Assembly (NCBI RefSeq): GCF_900549175.1
Contig: NZ_URNN01000144.1
Coordinates: forward strand, 1 to 8,255
DNA from: an uncultured Prevotella sp.
GTDB taxonomy: Bacteria; Bacteroidota; Bacteroidia; Bacteroidales; Bacteroidaceae
Reading direction: 5' to 3'
Length of the DNA stretch: 8,255 nt
Shown here: in pieces, positions 1 to 6,412 of the stretch
Layout of the letters: each line of letters begins with the position of its first letter
Position numbering within the stretch: position 1 is the first letter of the stretch
Translations under genes and position numbers: made by a program
The notes under the pieces: generated by a model
What the model saw: only the letters and a program-made list of their open reading frames with translations
What the model was told of the DNA's origin: nothing
The model's database searches: none

Positions 1-143
1 GAGACACGGAGACACAGAGGACTTATTGAAACGCAAAGGCCGCAAAGGCGCAAAGGTTTTAATTATTCTCCGTGTCTCTGTGCCTCTGTGTTCCGAAAAA
101 GAAATCTCAAAAGAAATCTTTGCGGCTCAGCGCCTTTGCGTTT
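1..143. repeat. Composite intergenic repeat, inverted GC-rich arms
   Basis: This stretch has no credible gene and is made of two repeat words, each present in both orientations. Word one is GAGACACGGA with CACAGAGG at 1-20; its complement appears at 68-90 (TCCGTGTCTC at 69-78, then CCTCTGTG). Word two is a run of GCAAAGG units at 29-56, starting AAACGCAAAGGC; the complement GCCTTTGCGTTT closes at 143, in a block running from about 117. The arms could pair as nested long-range stems. Related words recur at 5114-5204. The left edge is cut by the window, so the full unit is not visible. Such words are common between Bacteroidetes genes; their role is not established. Confidence 0.75.
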
Positions 144-187
144 GGATTAAAATTATTTCAGCCACCAGCAGGAGTAATCATAATTTT

Positions 188-239
188 CAATTTTCAACTT
201 TCAATTCTCAATCTGTTGAAAATCTCAATTCTCAATTAT
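188..239. repeat. 7-bp tandem repeat of CAATTCT type
   Basis: Four consecutive 7-bp units run from 188 to 215 (CAATTTT, CAACTTT, CAATTCT, CAATCTG). After a 10-base interruption (216-225) two more follow at 226-239 (CAATTCT, CAATTAT). The array lies directly beside the GC-rich composite repeat and runs into the 3' end of the minus-strand gene, whose stop codon (232-234) is inside a unit. It is AT-rich and non-coding in appearance. I infer that it belongs to the same composite intergenic element as the preceding arms, because they are adjacent with only about 40 bases between. Confidence 0.7.
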
Positions 240-669
240 TCGCAATTCGTTTTTTCAGTTTAAACTCTTTTGGAAGTTTTAGCCATTTCCCATTGTTGGG
301 AACCTTCAGAGGACTGCCGTTTTCTTGCTTGAATATGTAGATGGAGTCATTTTCTTTTCTGAGGCTTGCTTTCAGATCTTCACTCCCATAGTCATTAATA
401 AGACTGAGTTCTGCTTTTCTTTTGTCCTTTATTTTTGCGGAAGTGATGACCCAATAGAAGTTGTTGAGCTTTTTGCCCAAATATCCGGGTAAATTGCCAT
501 AAAGTGAATGGTTGGGCACTTCCACTTCCATGGAGTAGAAGTCTATATTCAGAAACACATTGTATTCGTCGTTGTAAAAGTAGCCTTTGAAGGTGTCTGA
601 GTTACTGTCTTGCGCCTTTGTGAGAGCGGCTATTGATGCCAATATTAAAGTGAAAAAATATTTCTTCAT
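232..669 (-). CDS. Small exported protein of unknown function
   Basis: This gene encodes 145 residues, and I do not recognise the family. Residues 1-20 are a clear Sec signal peptide: MKK, a hydrophobic stretch (YFFTLILASIAAL), then TKAQ with likely cleavage before or after Q20. There is no lipobox cysteine, so the product should be a soluble periplasmic or secreted protein of about 125 residues. The mature part has alternating aromatic and polar residues (GYFYNDEYNVFLNIDF near 29-44; an INDYGSEDLKASL stretch near 91-103), which suggests a small beta-rich domain, and a lysine-rich C terminus (KLPKEFKLKKR). The start is supported by a TAACTTTG promoter box about 22 bases upstream. The last codons and stop fall inside the CAATTCT repeat, so the C terminus may have been reshaped by that repeat. 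It is divergent from the glycogen operon and has no partner gene in the window. Confidence 0.75.
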   Translation of the reverse strand: MKKYFFTLILASIAALTKAQDSNSDTFKGYFYNDEYNVFLNIDFYSMEVEVPNHSLYGNLPGYLGKKLNNFYWVITSAKIKDKRKAELSLINDYGSEDLKASLRKENDSIYIFKQENGSPLKVPNNGKWLKLPKEFKLKKRIANN

Positions 670-691
670 ACTTTTATCTGTTTTATTTCCG

Positions 692-699
692 CAAAGTTA
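692..699 (-). promoter_or_regulatory. Putative -7 box for the exported-protein gene
   Basis: Read on the minus strand this is TAACTTTG, an exact match to the Bacteroidetes -7 consensus TAnnTTTG. It lies 22 bases before the ATG at 669, giving a short leader. A matching TTTG -33 element at the usual distance is not evident, so the promoter call rests on the -7 box and its position. Confidence 0.5.
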
Positions 700-751
700 C
701 TAAATCTATATCATTAAATGGCTGTTATTTTGAAATTTCTGAGGCCTTTTA

Positions 752-782
752 TTTGAAATATTTAAAAAAATATGTAACTTTG
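752..782 (+). promoter_or_regulatory. Promoter of the glycogen operon
   Basis: TTTG at 752-755 is followed after 19 bases by TAACTTTG at 775-782. This matches both elements and the spacing of the Bacteroidetes primary sigma-factor promoter. Transcription should begin near 788, leaving a leader of roughly 15 bases before the ATG at 803. The leader is A/T-rich (TAAATATTAAGT) with no Shine-Dalgarno sequence, as is usual in this phylum. It probably drives both glycogen genes. Confidence 0.75.
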
Positions 783-802
783 CGCGCATATAAATATTAA
801 GT

Positions 803-2470
803 ATGGTAAGAGAGATTTTGATTCCTGACTATATTTTTGAGTCAAGTTGGGAAGTTTGTAATAAAGTTGGTGGTATTTACACCGTTCTTTCTACAAGGGC
901 AAAAACGCTTAAGGATAAGTTACAAGACAAATTGATATTTATTGGCCCAGATTTTTGGGAGGATAAAGAAAGTCCTTATTTTCAGGAAGATAAGGACTTG
1001 TTTAAAGAATGGAGAGAGAAGGCTGCAGAGAACGGGCTGTCCGTAAGAGTGGGACGTTGGACGATTCCGGGCGAGCCTGTCACCATACTCGTAGACTTCA
1101 AACCGTTCTTTGAAAAGAAAAATGAAATTTATTCTTGGCTGTGGGAGCATTATCAAGTGGACAGTCTTCATGCTTATGGTGACTATGACGAAGCGTCAAT
1201 GTTTTCTTATGCGGCAGCTTTGGTAGTTGAAAGTTTTTATAATAATAATATTGACAGTTCTCAGCGTGTCATTTATCATGCAAACGAGTGGATGACGGGT
1301 TTGGGAATGTTGTATATAAACAACAAACTGCCGCAGATAGGAACTTTGTTCACCACTCATGCCACGAGTATCGGGCGTAGCATAGCCGGAAACATGAAGC
1401 CGCTTTATGACTATTTGTTTGCATACAACGGCGACCAAATGGCCGGCGAGTTGAATATGCAGAGCAAACATTCCATAGAGAAGCAGACGGCTATGTACGC
1501 TGATTGTTTCACTACGGTAAGTGATATTACCGCAAACGAGTGCAAAGAATTACTTGATAAACCTGTAGATGTTGTTTTGCCAAATGGCTTCGATAATAGT
1601 TTCGTTCCGAAGCCGACAGTGTTTGCCAAGAAACGTAAGATTGCACGCAAGCGCCTTTTGGATGTGGCTAATGCGTTGCTCGGCGACAATCTTGATGACG
1701 ATACGATGATAATATCTACAAGCGGGCGTTATGAATTCCGTAATAAGGGTATTGACGTTTATATAGAGTCGTTGAACAGGTTGTTGAGAAGCAGGAATCT
1801 AAAAAAGAAGGTGCTCGCTTTTATAGAAGTCCCCGGCTGGGTGGGAGAGCCGCGTCGTGACCTCGTGGAACGGCTTGAAAGCGGCAAGAGTTACGACACC
1901 CCGCTTGAGGTTCCGCTCGTAACACATTGGCTTTACGAGATGAGCCATGACAATACCCTTGGAATGATGAAGTATTTTGATATGCACAACCGTAAGGATG
2001 ACATGGTGAAGGTTATTTTTCTTCCATGCTATCTTGACGGCAAGGATGGTGTTCTCAACATGACATATTACGATATAGTTTTGGGCAACGATCTTTGTGT
2101 ATATCCGTCATATTATGAGCCGTGGGGATATACTCCTCTCGAGTCGATTGCTTTCAAGGTGCCATGCATCACTACCGACCTTGCCGGATTCGGCCTTTGG
2201 GCAAACAGTGTGAAAGGTGGGTACAGTGACATTCGTGACGGCGTGAAGGTGATACACCGCACAGACTATAATTATTCGGAAGTGGCGGATGCGATTAAAG
2301 ATACCATTGCTGAGTATTCCAACTTTACACCGAAGGAAGTGGAGGCGGCACGCAAGAAAGCTGACGGACTGTCGAAGAAGGCGTTGTGGGCAGAGTTCAT
2401 AAAATACTATTATGAGGCTTACGATATTGCTTTGGCCAAGGCTGAAAAGCGTAAATGTCATGAAGTGTGA
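803..2470 (+). CDS. Glycogen synthase, GT3 (eukaryote-like) family
   Basis: The product is 555 residues and transfers glucose from a nucleotide sugar to the non-reducing end of an alpha-1,4-glucan in the cytoplasm. It belongs to the animal/fungal GT3 family, not to the bacterial GlgA family GT5. Visible signatures are WEVCNKVGGIYTV near 16-28 (N-terminal Rossmann loop), HANEWMTG, TTHATSIGR near 184-192, FTTVSDITANE followed by LPNG, and YEPWGYTPLE at 438-447, in which E439 and E447 correspond to the conserved GT3 glutamates. The length fits a bare catalytic core: yeast and mammalian enzymes are about 150 residues longer because of phosphorylated tails. The arginine-rich helix that binds glucose-6-phosphate in eukaryotes is here only ARKKADGLSKKALW (516-529). 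The start follows a good promoter. The phosphorylase gene lies 42 bases downstream on the same strand, so the two are probably one operon. The first half is AT-rich compared with the next gene. Family assignment is secure; the sugar-nucleotide donor (UDP- or ADP-glucose) cannot be read from the sequence. Confidence 0.95.
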   Translation: MVREILIPDYIFESSWEVCNKVGGIYTVLSTRAKTLKDKLQDKLIFIGPDFWEDKESPYFQEDKDLFKEWREKAAENGLSVRVGRWTIPGEPVTILVDFKPFFEKKNEIYSWLWEHYQVDSLHAYGDYDEASMFSYAAALVVESFYNNNIDSSQRVIYHANEWMTGLGMLYINNKLPQIGTLFTTHATSIGRSIAGNMKPLYDYLFAYNGDQMAGELNMQSKHSIEKQTAMYADCFTTVSDITANECKELLDKPVDVVLPNGFDNSFVPKPTVFAKKRKIARKRLLDVANALLGDNLDDDTMIISTSGRYEFRNKGIDVYIESLNRLLRSRNLKKKVLAFIEVPGWVGEPRRDLVERLESGKSYDTPLEVPLVTHWLYEMSHDNTLGMMKYFDMHNRKDDMVKVIFLPCYLDGKDGVLNMTYYDIVLGNDLCVYPSYYEPWGYTPLESIAFKVPCITTDLAGFGLWANSVKGGYSDIRDGVKVIHRTDYNYSEVADAIKDTIAEYSNFTPKEVEAARKKADGLSKKALWAEFIKYYYEAYDIALAKAEKRKCHEV

Positions 2471-2512
2471 TGAAAGATATATAAAGACAGAATAATAATT
2501 CCAAAAAAGATT

Positions 2513-5083
2513 ATGAAGATTAAGGCAGATTATGCTAATGCTCCTCAATGGCAGGAGATTACCGTCAAGTCGACTCTTCCGGAAGAGCTGAAGTGTCTTG
2601 ACGAGATTGCACACAACGTGTGGTGGACATGGAACTATGAGGCAAGAGACCTTTTCCGTGATTTGGATCCCGAGCTTTATCATGAAGTGACGCACAATCC
2701 CGTCCTTCTGCTTGAGCGTCTCAGCTATGAGCGCAAGGAGGAAATCGTGAAGGACAAGGCGATGATGAAGCGCATCACGGCCGTTTACGCCCAGTTCCGT
2801 GAGTATATGGACGTGAAGCCCGATGCCAACCGTCCTTCTGTGGCCTATTTCTCTATGGAATATGGTCTCAACCACGTTCTCAAGATTTATTCCGGCGGTC
2901 TCGGTATGCTTGCCGGTGACTATCTGAAGGAGGCATCCGACAGCAATGTCGACATGTGCGCCGTAGGTTTCCTCTATCGTTACGGCTATTTTACACAGTC
3001 ACTCAGCATGGACGGCCAGCAGATTGCGAAGTATGAGGCACAGAATTTCAATTCGCTTCCTCTTGAGCGTCAGCTTGACGAGAACGGCAATCCGCTTGTA
3101 GTTGACGTTCCTTATAACAACTACAGTGTGCACGCATACGTATGGCGCGTCAATGTCGGCCGTATCAAGCTCTACCTGCTTGACACCGACAACGAGCTGA
3201 ACTCAGAGTTTGACAAGCCCATCACCCACTCACTCTACGGTGGCGACTGGGAGAACCGTCTGAAGCAGGAGATTCTGCTCGGTATCGGTGGTGTGCTCAC
3301 GCTGAAGAAGCTCGGTATCACCAAGGACGTATATCACTGCAACGAAGGTCATGCAGCCCTCTGCAACCTGCAGCGTCTGTGCGATTATATCGAGACCGGC
3401 CTGACATTCAACCAGGCTATGGAGCTCGTCCGCGCATCATCACTCTATACCGTTCACACTCCCGTGCCCGCCGGTCACGACTATTTCGACGAAGGTCTCT
3501 TCGGTAAATATATGGGTGGCTATCCCGCCAAGCTCGGCATCTCTTGGGACGAGTTCATCGGTATGGGCCGAAACAACCCCGATGATCATGGTGAGAAGTT
3601 CTGTATGTCAGTATTCGCCTGCAACACATGTCAGGAAGTTAACGGTGTGAGCAAGCTCCACGGCTGGGTAAGCCAGAAGATGTTCGCTCCCATCTGGAAC
3701 GGATACTATCCCGAGGAGAACCACGTGGGCTATGTTACCAACGGTGTTCACTTCCCCACATGGACATCAACGGAGTGGCGCAAGGTCTATGCCAAGTACT
3801 TCGACAAGACATTCATGAGCGACCAGAGCAACCAGAGCATCTGGGAGGCAATATACAATGTGCCTGATGATGAGGTATGGGAGACCCGTATGGCCTTGAA
3901 GCAGAAGCTCGTAGACTATATCCGTCTGCAGTTCCGCGAGACATGGTTGAAGAATCAGGGCGATCCCTCACGTGTTGTCTCACTGCTCGACAAGATCAAT
4001 CCCAACGCGCTGATGATTGGTTTCTGCCGCCGTTTCGCCACATACAAGCGTGCACACCTTCTCTTCACCGATCTCGACCGTCTTTCTAAGATTGTCAACG
4101 ATCCCGAGCATCCCGTTCAGTTCCTCTTCGCCGGTAAGGCTCACCCCGCTGACGGTGCCGGTCAGGGACTCATCAAGAAGATATATGAAATCAGCCAGCG
4201 TCCCGAGTTCCTCGGCAAGATCATCTTCCTTGAGAACTACGACTTCCAGCTCGCCCGCCGTCTCGTTTCGGGTGTGGACATCTGGATGAACACCCCGACA
4301 CGTCCTCTGGAGGCTTCCGGAACATCAGGCGAGAAGGCCGAGATGAACGGTGTGGTAAACCTCTCCGTGCTCGACGGATGGTGGCTCGAAGGCTATCGCG
4401 AGGGTGCAGGATGGGCACTCACCGAGAAGCGCACATATCAGAACCAGGGTTATCAGGACCAGCTCGACGCCGCAACAATCTACAACTTGCTTGAGCGTGA
4501 GATCATTCCTCTCTACTACAACAAGAACGAGAAGGGTTACAGCGAAGGTTGGATAAAGGTGATCAAGAACTCCATCGCCCAGATTGCTCCCCACTATACG
4601 ATGAAGCGCCAACTCGACGACTACTACGACAAGTTCTACTGCAAGGAAGCAGCCCGCTTCAAGACTCTTGCCGCCGACAACAACCGTATGGCCAAGGAGA
4701 TTGCACAGTGGAAGGAAGCCGTTGCAGAGCGTTGGGACGCCATCAACGTGGTATCTTCAGAGTGGGACATTCCCTCTACCGGAGCCGTGATGGGCAAGGA
4801 ATACACATTGAAGTATGTCATCAACGAACAGGGTCTCGACGATGCCATCGGTCTGGAGTTTGTAACAATCAGTCCCGACAAGAATGGCGAAGACCGCATC
4901 TTCACCGTTATTCCGCTTACGGTTACAGGTCGCGATGGCAACAACTTCACCTTTGAGGGCAAGCTCGAACCGAACAACGCCGGTATCTTCAAGAGTGCTG
5001 TGCGTATGTATCCCAAGTGCGACAAGCTGCCCCACCGTCAGGACTTCTGCTACATCAAGTGGCTTGACCTGCCTAACATGTAA
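2513..5083 (+). CDS. glgP: Alpha-glucan (glycogen) phosphorylase, GT35, DUF3417 type
   Basis: This 856-residue enzyme releases glucose-1-phosphate from alpha-1,4-glucans using phosphate and pyridoxal phosphate. It is the DUF3417-containing form of GT35 (as in Mycobacterium and Thermotoga), not the E. coli GlgP/MalP type. Residues 1 to about 105 form the DUF3417 region (NVWWTWNYEARDLF, HNPVLLLERL). The catalytic part begins at YFSMEYGL (112-119), with GGLGMLAGDYLKEASD, HCNEGHAAL (275-283) and HTPVPAGHDYF (315-325). The PLP lysine is K608 in EASGTSGEK (600-608), followed by NGVVNLSVLDGWW. About 110 C-terminal residues look like the beta-rich domain usual in this subfamily and end near FCYIKWL. 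The length is typical and the frame is intact. Codons are strongly biased (AAG, GAC, CGT/CGC, ATC), pointing to high expression. The start has an A-rich leader (CCAAAAAAGATT). It is the second gene of the glycogen operon and is followed by a strong palindrome. Confidence 0.95.
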   Translation: MKIKADYANAPQWQEITVKSTLPEELKCLDEIAHNVWWTWNYEARDLFRDLDPELYHEVTHNPVLLLERLSYERKEEIVKDKAMMKRITAVYAQFREYMDVKPDANRPSVAYFSMEYGLNHVLKIYSGGLGMLAGDYLKEASDSNVDMCAVGFLYRYGYFTQSLSMDGQQIAKYEAQNFNSLPLERQLDENGNPLVVDVPYNNYSVHAYVWRVNVGRIKLYLLDTDNELNSEFDKPITHSLYGGDWENRLKQEILLGIGGVLTLKKLGITKDVYHCNEGHAALCNLQRLCDYIETGLTFNQAMELVRASSLYTVHTPVPAGHDYFDEGLFGKYMGGYPAKLGISWDEFIGMGRNNPDDHGEKFCMSVFACNTCQEVNGVSKLHGWVSQKMFAPIWNGYYPEENHVGYVTNGVHFPTWTSTEWRKVYAKYFDKTFMSDQSNQSIWEAIYNVPDDEVWETRMALKQKLVDYIRLQFRETWLKNQGDPSRVVSLLDKINPNALMIGFCRRFATYKRAHLLFTDLDRLSKIVNDPEHPVQFLFAGKAHPADGAGQGLIKKIYEISQRPEFLGKIIFLENYDFQLARRLVSGVDIWMNTPTRPLEASGTSGEKAEMNGVVNLSVLDGWWLEGYREGAGWALTEKRTYQNQGYQDQLDAATIYNLLEREIIPLYYNKNEKGYSEGWIKVIKNSIAQIAPHYTMKRQLDDYYDKFYCKEAARFKTLAADNNRMAKEIAQWKEAVAERWDAINVVSSEWDIPSTGAVMGKEYTLKYVINEQGLDDAIGLEFVTISPDKNGEDRIFTVIPLTVTGRDGNNFTFEGKLEPNNAGIFKSAVRMYPKCDKLPHRQDFCYIKWLDLPNM

Positions 5084-5113
5084 TTAAGCGCAAAAAGCAA
5101 ATATTTGTATAAC

Positions 5114-5162
5114 AAAGAGACACGGATATGCGGAGAACTTCTCTGCATATCCGTGTCTCTTT
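5114..5162 (+). terminator. Near-perfect palindrome, probable terminator
   Basis: Two 24-base arms (5114-5137 and 5139-5162) surround a single central base. Every position pairs except 5132/5144, which is G-T, so the plus-strand transcript would form an uninterrupted stem with one G-U wobble. The minus-strand transcript would have a C-A mismatch there. It begins 31 bases after the phosphorylase stop and the plus-strand right arm ends in CTCTTT, then ATT. It lies between convergent genes, so it may act in both directions, better for the plus strand. The arms contain the GAGACACGGA word also found at 1-10, so it may have arisen from the repeat family. Confidence 0.6.
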
Positions 5163-5176
5163 ATTGTATAAAAAAT

Positions 5177-5204
5177 CTTTGCGTCTTCGCGTCTTTGCGC
5201 TTTT
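5177..5204. repeat. CTTTGCG-type intergenic repeat
   Basis: Three near-identical units follow each other: CTTTGCGT, CTTCGCGT and CTTTGCGC, then TTTT and a run of A. It is the same family as the GCAAAGG/CCTTTGCG arms at 29-56 and 117-143. It lies in the convergent intergenic region, 14 bases after the palindrome and 37 bases from the stop of the thioredoxin-fold gene. No coding potential is apparent. Confidence 0.65.
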
Positions 5205-5241
5205 AAAAAAAACGTGTCTTTGTAGCCCGAATCAGGGGTGT

Positions 5242-6390
5242 TTATTTCAGCAGCGATTTAACGAACTCTTCAAGTTCTTCACCACGCAATCCCTTTTTCA
5301 GAATCTTTCCGTTGCTGTCAACAACAATGGTTTGTGGTATGGATTTTACATTGAACATCTGTGCGGCAGCGTTGTCCCATCCTTTCAAATCAGAAACCTG
5401 AGGCCATATTACGCCGAGCTCCTTGCTTGTGTTCTCCCATGCAGAGCGGTTTTTATCGAGCGAAACGCCGAATATGCCCAAACCGTTGGCCTTATACGTG
5501 TTGTACATGCGTACCATGTTGGGCATTTCCATACGGCACGGGCCGCACCAGCTTGCCCAAAAGTCAATAACCGTGACCTTATTCTTCTTGATTTCGTCAA
5601 GAGTGCTGACAGGTTTGCCGTTGATGTCTTCCATCGTGAAGTCAGGCATTATGTTTCCCTCGGCGGTAGACTTCAGTTGGTTGAGTTTTGCCACAGTCTG
5701 TTTCAGAGCGGGGCGTTCCTGCATCTTGTGCGGCAGTTTGCCAATCAGTTCCAGTCGTGTGTCGGCATCTATCAGTCCGTCAGGTTCAGACAGTCCGTCC
5801 GTTCCGTTGCTTCCGGCCATGTCACTGTATGCCGTAAGCAGGAAATATCCGAATTCGTTGTCCGTGTTTTTTCTTGCATACTCCGTCACAAGCGCCTTGA
5901 ATCGGGCGTGCAATTCACGAATCTTCTTTATCTCCCGTTCCTGTTCTTCGTGGCTCAGGTTGTTTCTGTCAATGTACGTGCCGATGCTGTTGATGCTGTT
6001 CGCGATGTTTATGGCACTGTCACTCATCTCCTGCCACTTGTTGTTGGTGGGAGTGCCTTTCACACTTGTTTCCTCCGGTTTATTCGACAGCTTGATGCTG
6101 ATTGTGCCCGGCTCGATGAAGAAGGCAGAGTAAATACCACGTGGATTTGGGCTGTAGACCATGCACAGCCGTGTCTCGCCGGCGTAGTCGCCCTCAGTTT
6201 CAAACTTTCCGTCTTTTACTATCAGTGTGTCTATGGGTGTGCCAGTGAAAAAGTCGTCAGTAACGAACAGGGTGTCGCCGTCGTTCAGTATCTGTGCCTC
6301 GCCCTTTATCCTGTACCCGTCAGACTGACAGGCCGCAAGCATAGAGCCTGCGGCCATCAGTCCTATTATCATAACAGATAATTTATTCAT
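5242..6390 (-). CDS. TlpA-like thiol-disulfide lipoprotein with DUF4369-like N terminus
   Basis: The product is 382 residues. Residues 1-20 are a lipoprotein signal peptide ending in LAA before C21, the lipidation site. The mature start CQSDG carries an acidic residue close to the cysteine, so outer-membrane or surface export is possible but not shown. Residues about 27-115 fit the DUF4369 domain often found ahead of such thioredoxins in Bacteroidetes (GYRIKGEAQ, GDTLFVTDD, FFIEPGTISIKL). A charged helical linker follows (about 118-235). From about 245 there is an AhpC/TSA-TlpA thioredoxin domain: MPDFTMEDINGKPV, FWASWCGPCRMEMP with the redox pair C282 and C285, and cis-proline P352 in SIPQTIVVD. 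It probably reduces or exchanges disulfides in envelope proteins; the partner is unknown. The start lies 22 bases after the prs stop with no promoter in the gap, so it is likely co-transcribed with prs. The domain calls are confident; the specific role is not. Confidence 0.92.
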   Translation of the reverse strand: MNKLSVMIIGLMAAGSMLAACQSDGYRIKGEAQILNDGDTLFVTDDFFTGTPIDTLIVKDGKFETEGDYAGETRLCMVYSPNPRGIYSAFFIEPGTISIKLSNKPEETSVKGTPTNNKWQEMSDSAINIANSINSIGTYIDRNNLSHEEQEREIKKIRELHARFKALVTEYARKNTDNEFGYFLLTAYSDMAGSNGTDGLSEPDGLIDADTRLELIGKLPHKMQERPALKQTVAKLNQLKSTAEGNIMPDFTMEDINGKPVSTLDEIKKNKVTVIDFWASWCGPCRMEMPNMVRMYNTYKANGLGIFGVSLDKNRSAWENTSKELGVIWPQVSDLKGWDNAAAQMFNVKSIPQTIVVDSNGKILKKGLRGEELEEFVKSLLK

Positions 6391-6412
6391 AATATATAAT
6401 ATGGCATTATGT

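Noticed and set aside
1..143. CRISPR array
   Set aside because: The repeated words are short, degenerate, adjacent and present in both orientations, with no regular spacers and no cas genes.
26..340. Plus-strand open frame of 104 residues
   Set aside because: It is a translation of the intergenic repeats and then the antisense of the exported-protein gene. Its start and composition come from the repeat words, and there is no promoter or homology signal.
2108..2875. Minus-strand open frame of 255 residues across the synthase/phosphorylase junction
   Set aside because: It is antisense to conserved coding sequence on both sides, including the synthase active-site motif and the DUF3417 region, with no family features of its own.
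4017..4289. Short frames overlapping the phosphorylase gene in other frames
   Set aside because: They are a by-product of the GC-rich biased codons of the phosphorylase; serine/arginine-rich composition and no start signals.
5128..6381. Plus-strand open frame of 417 residues antisense to the thioredoxin lipoprotein gene
   Set aside because: It is long but mirrors almost the whole of a gene with clear lipobox, WCGPC and cis-proline motifs. It begins in the palindrome and CTTTGCG repeat, and its sequence shows no domain pattern.
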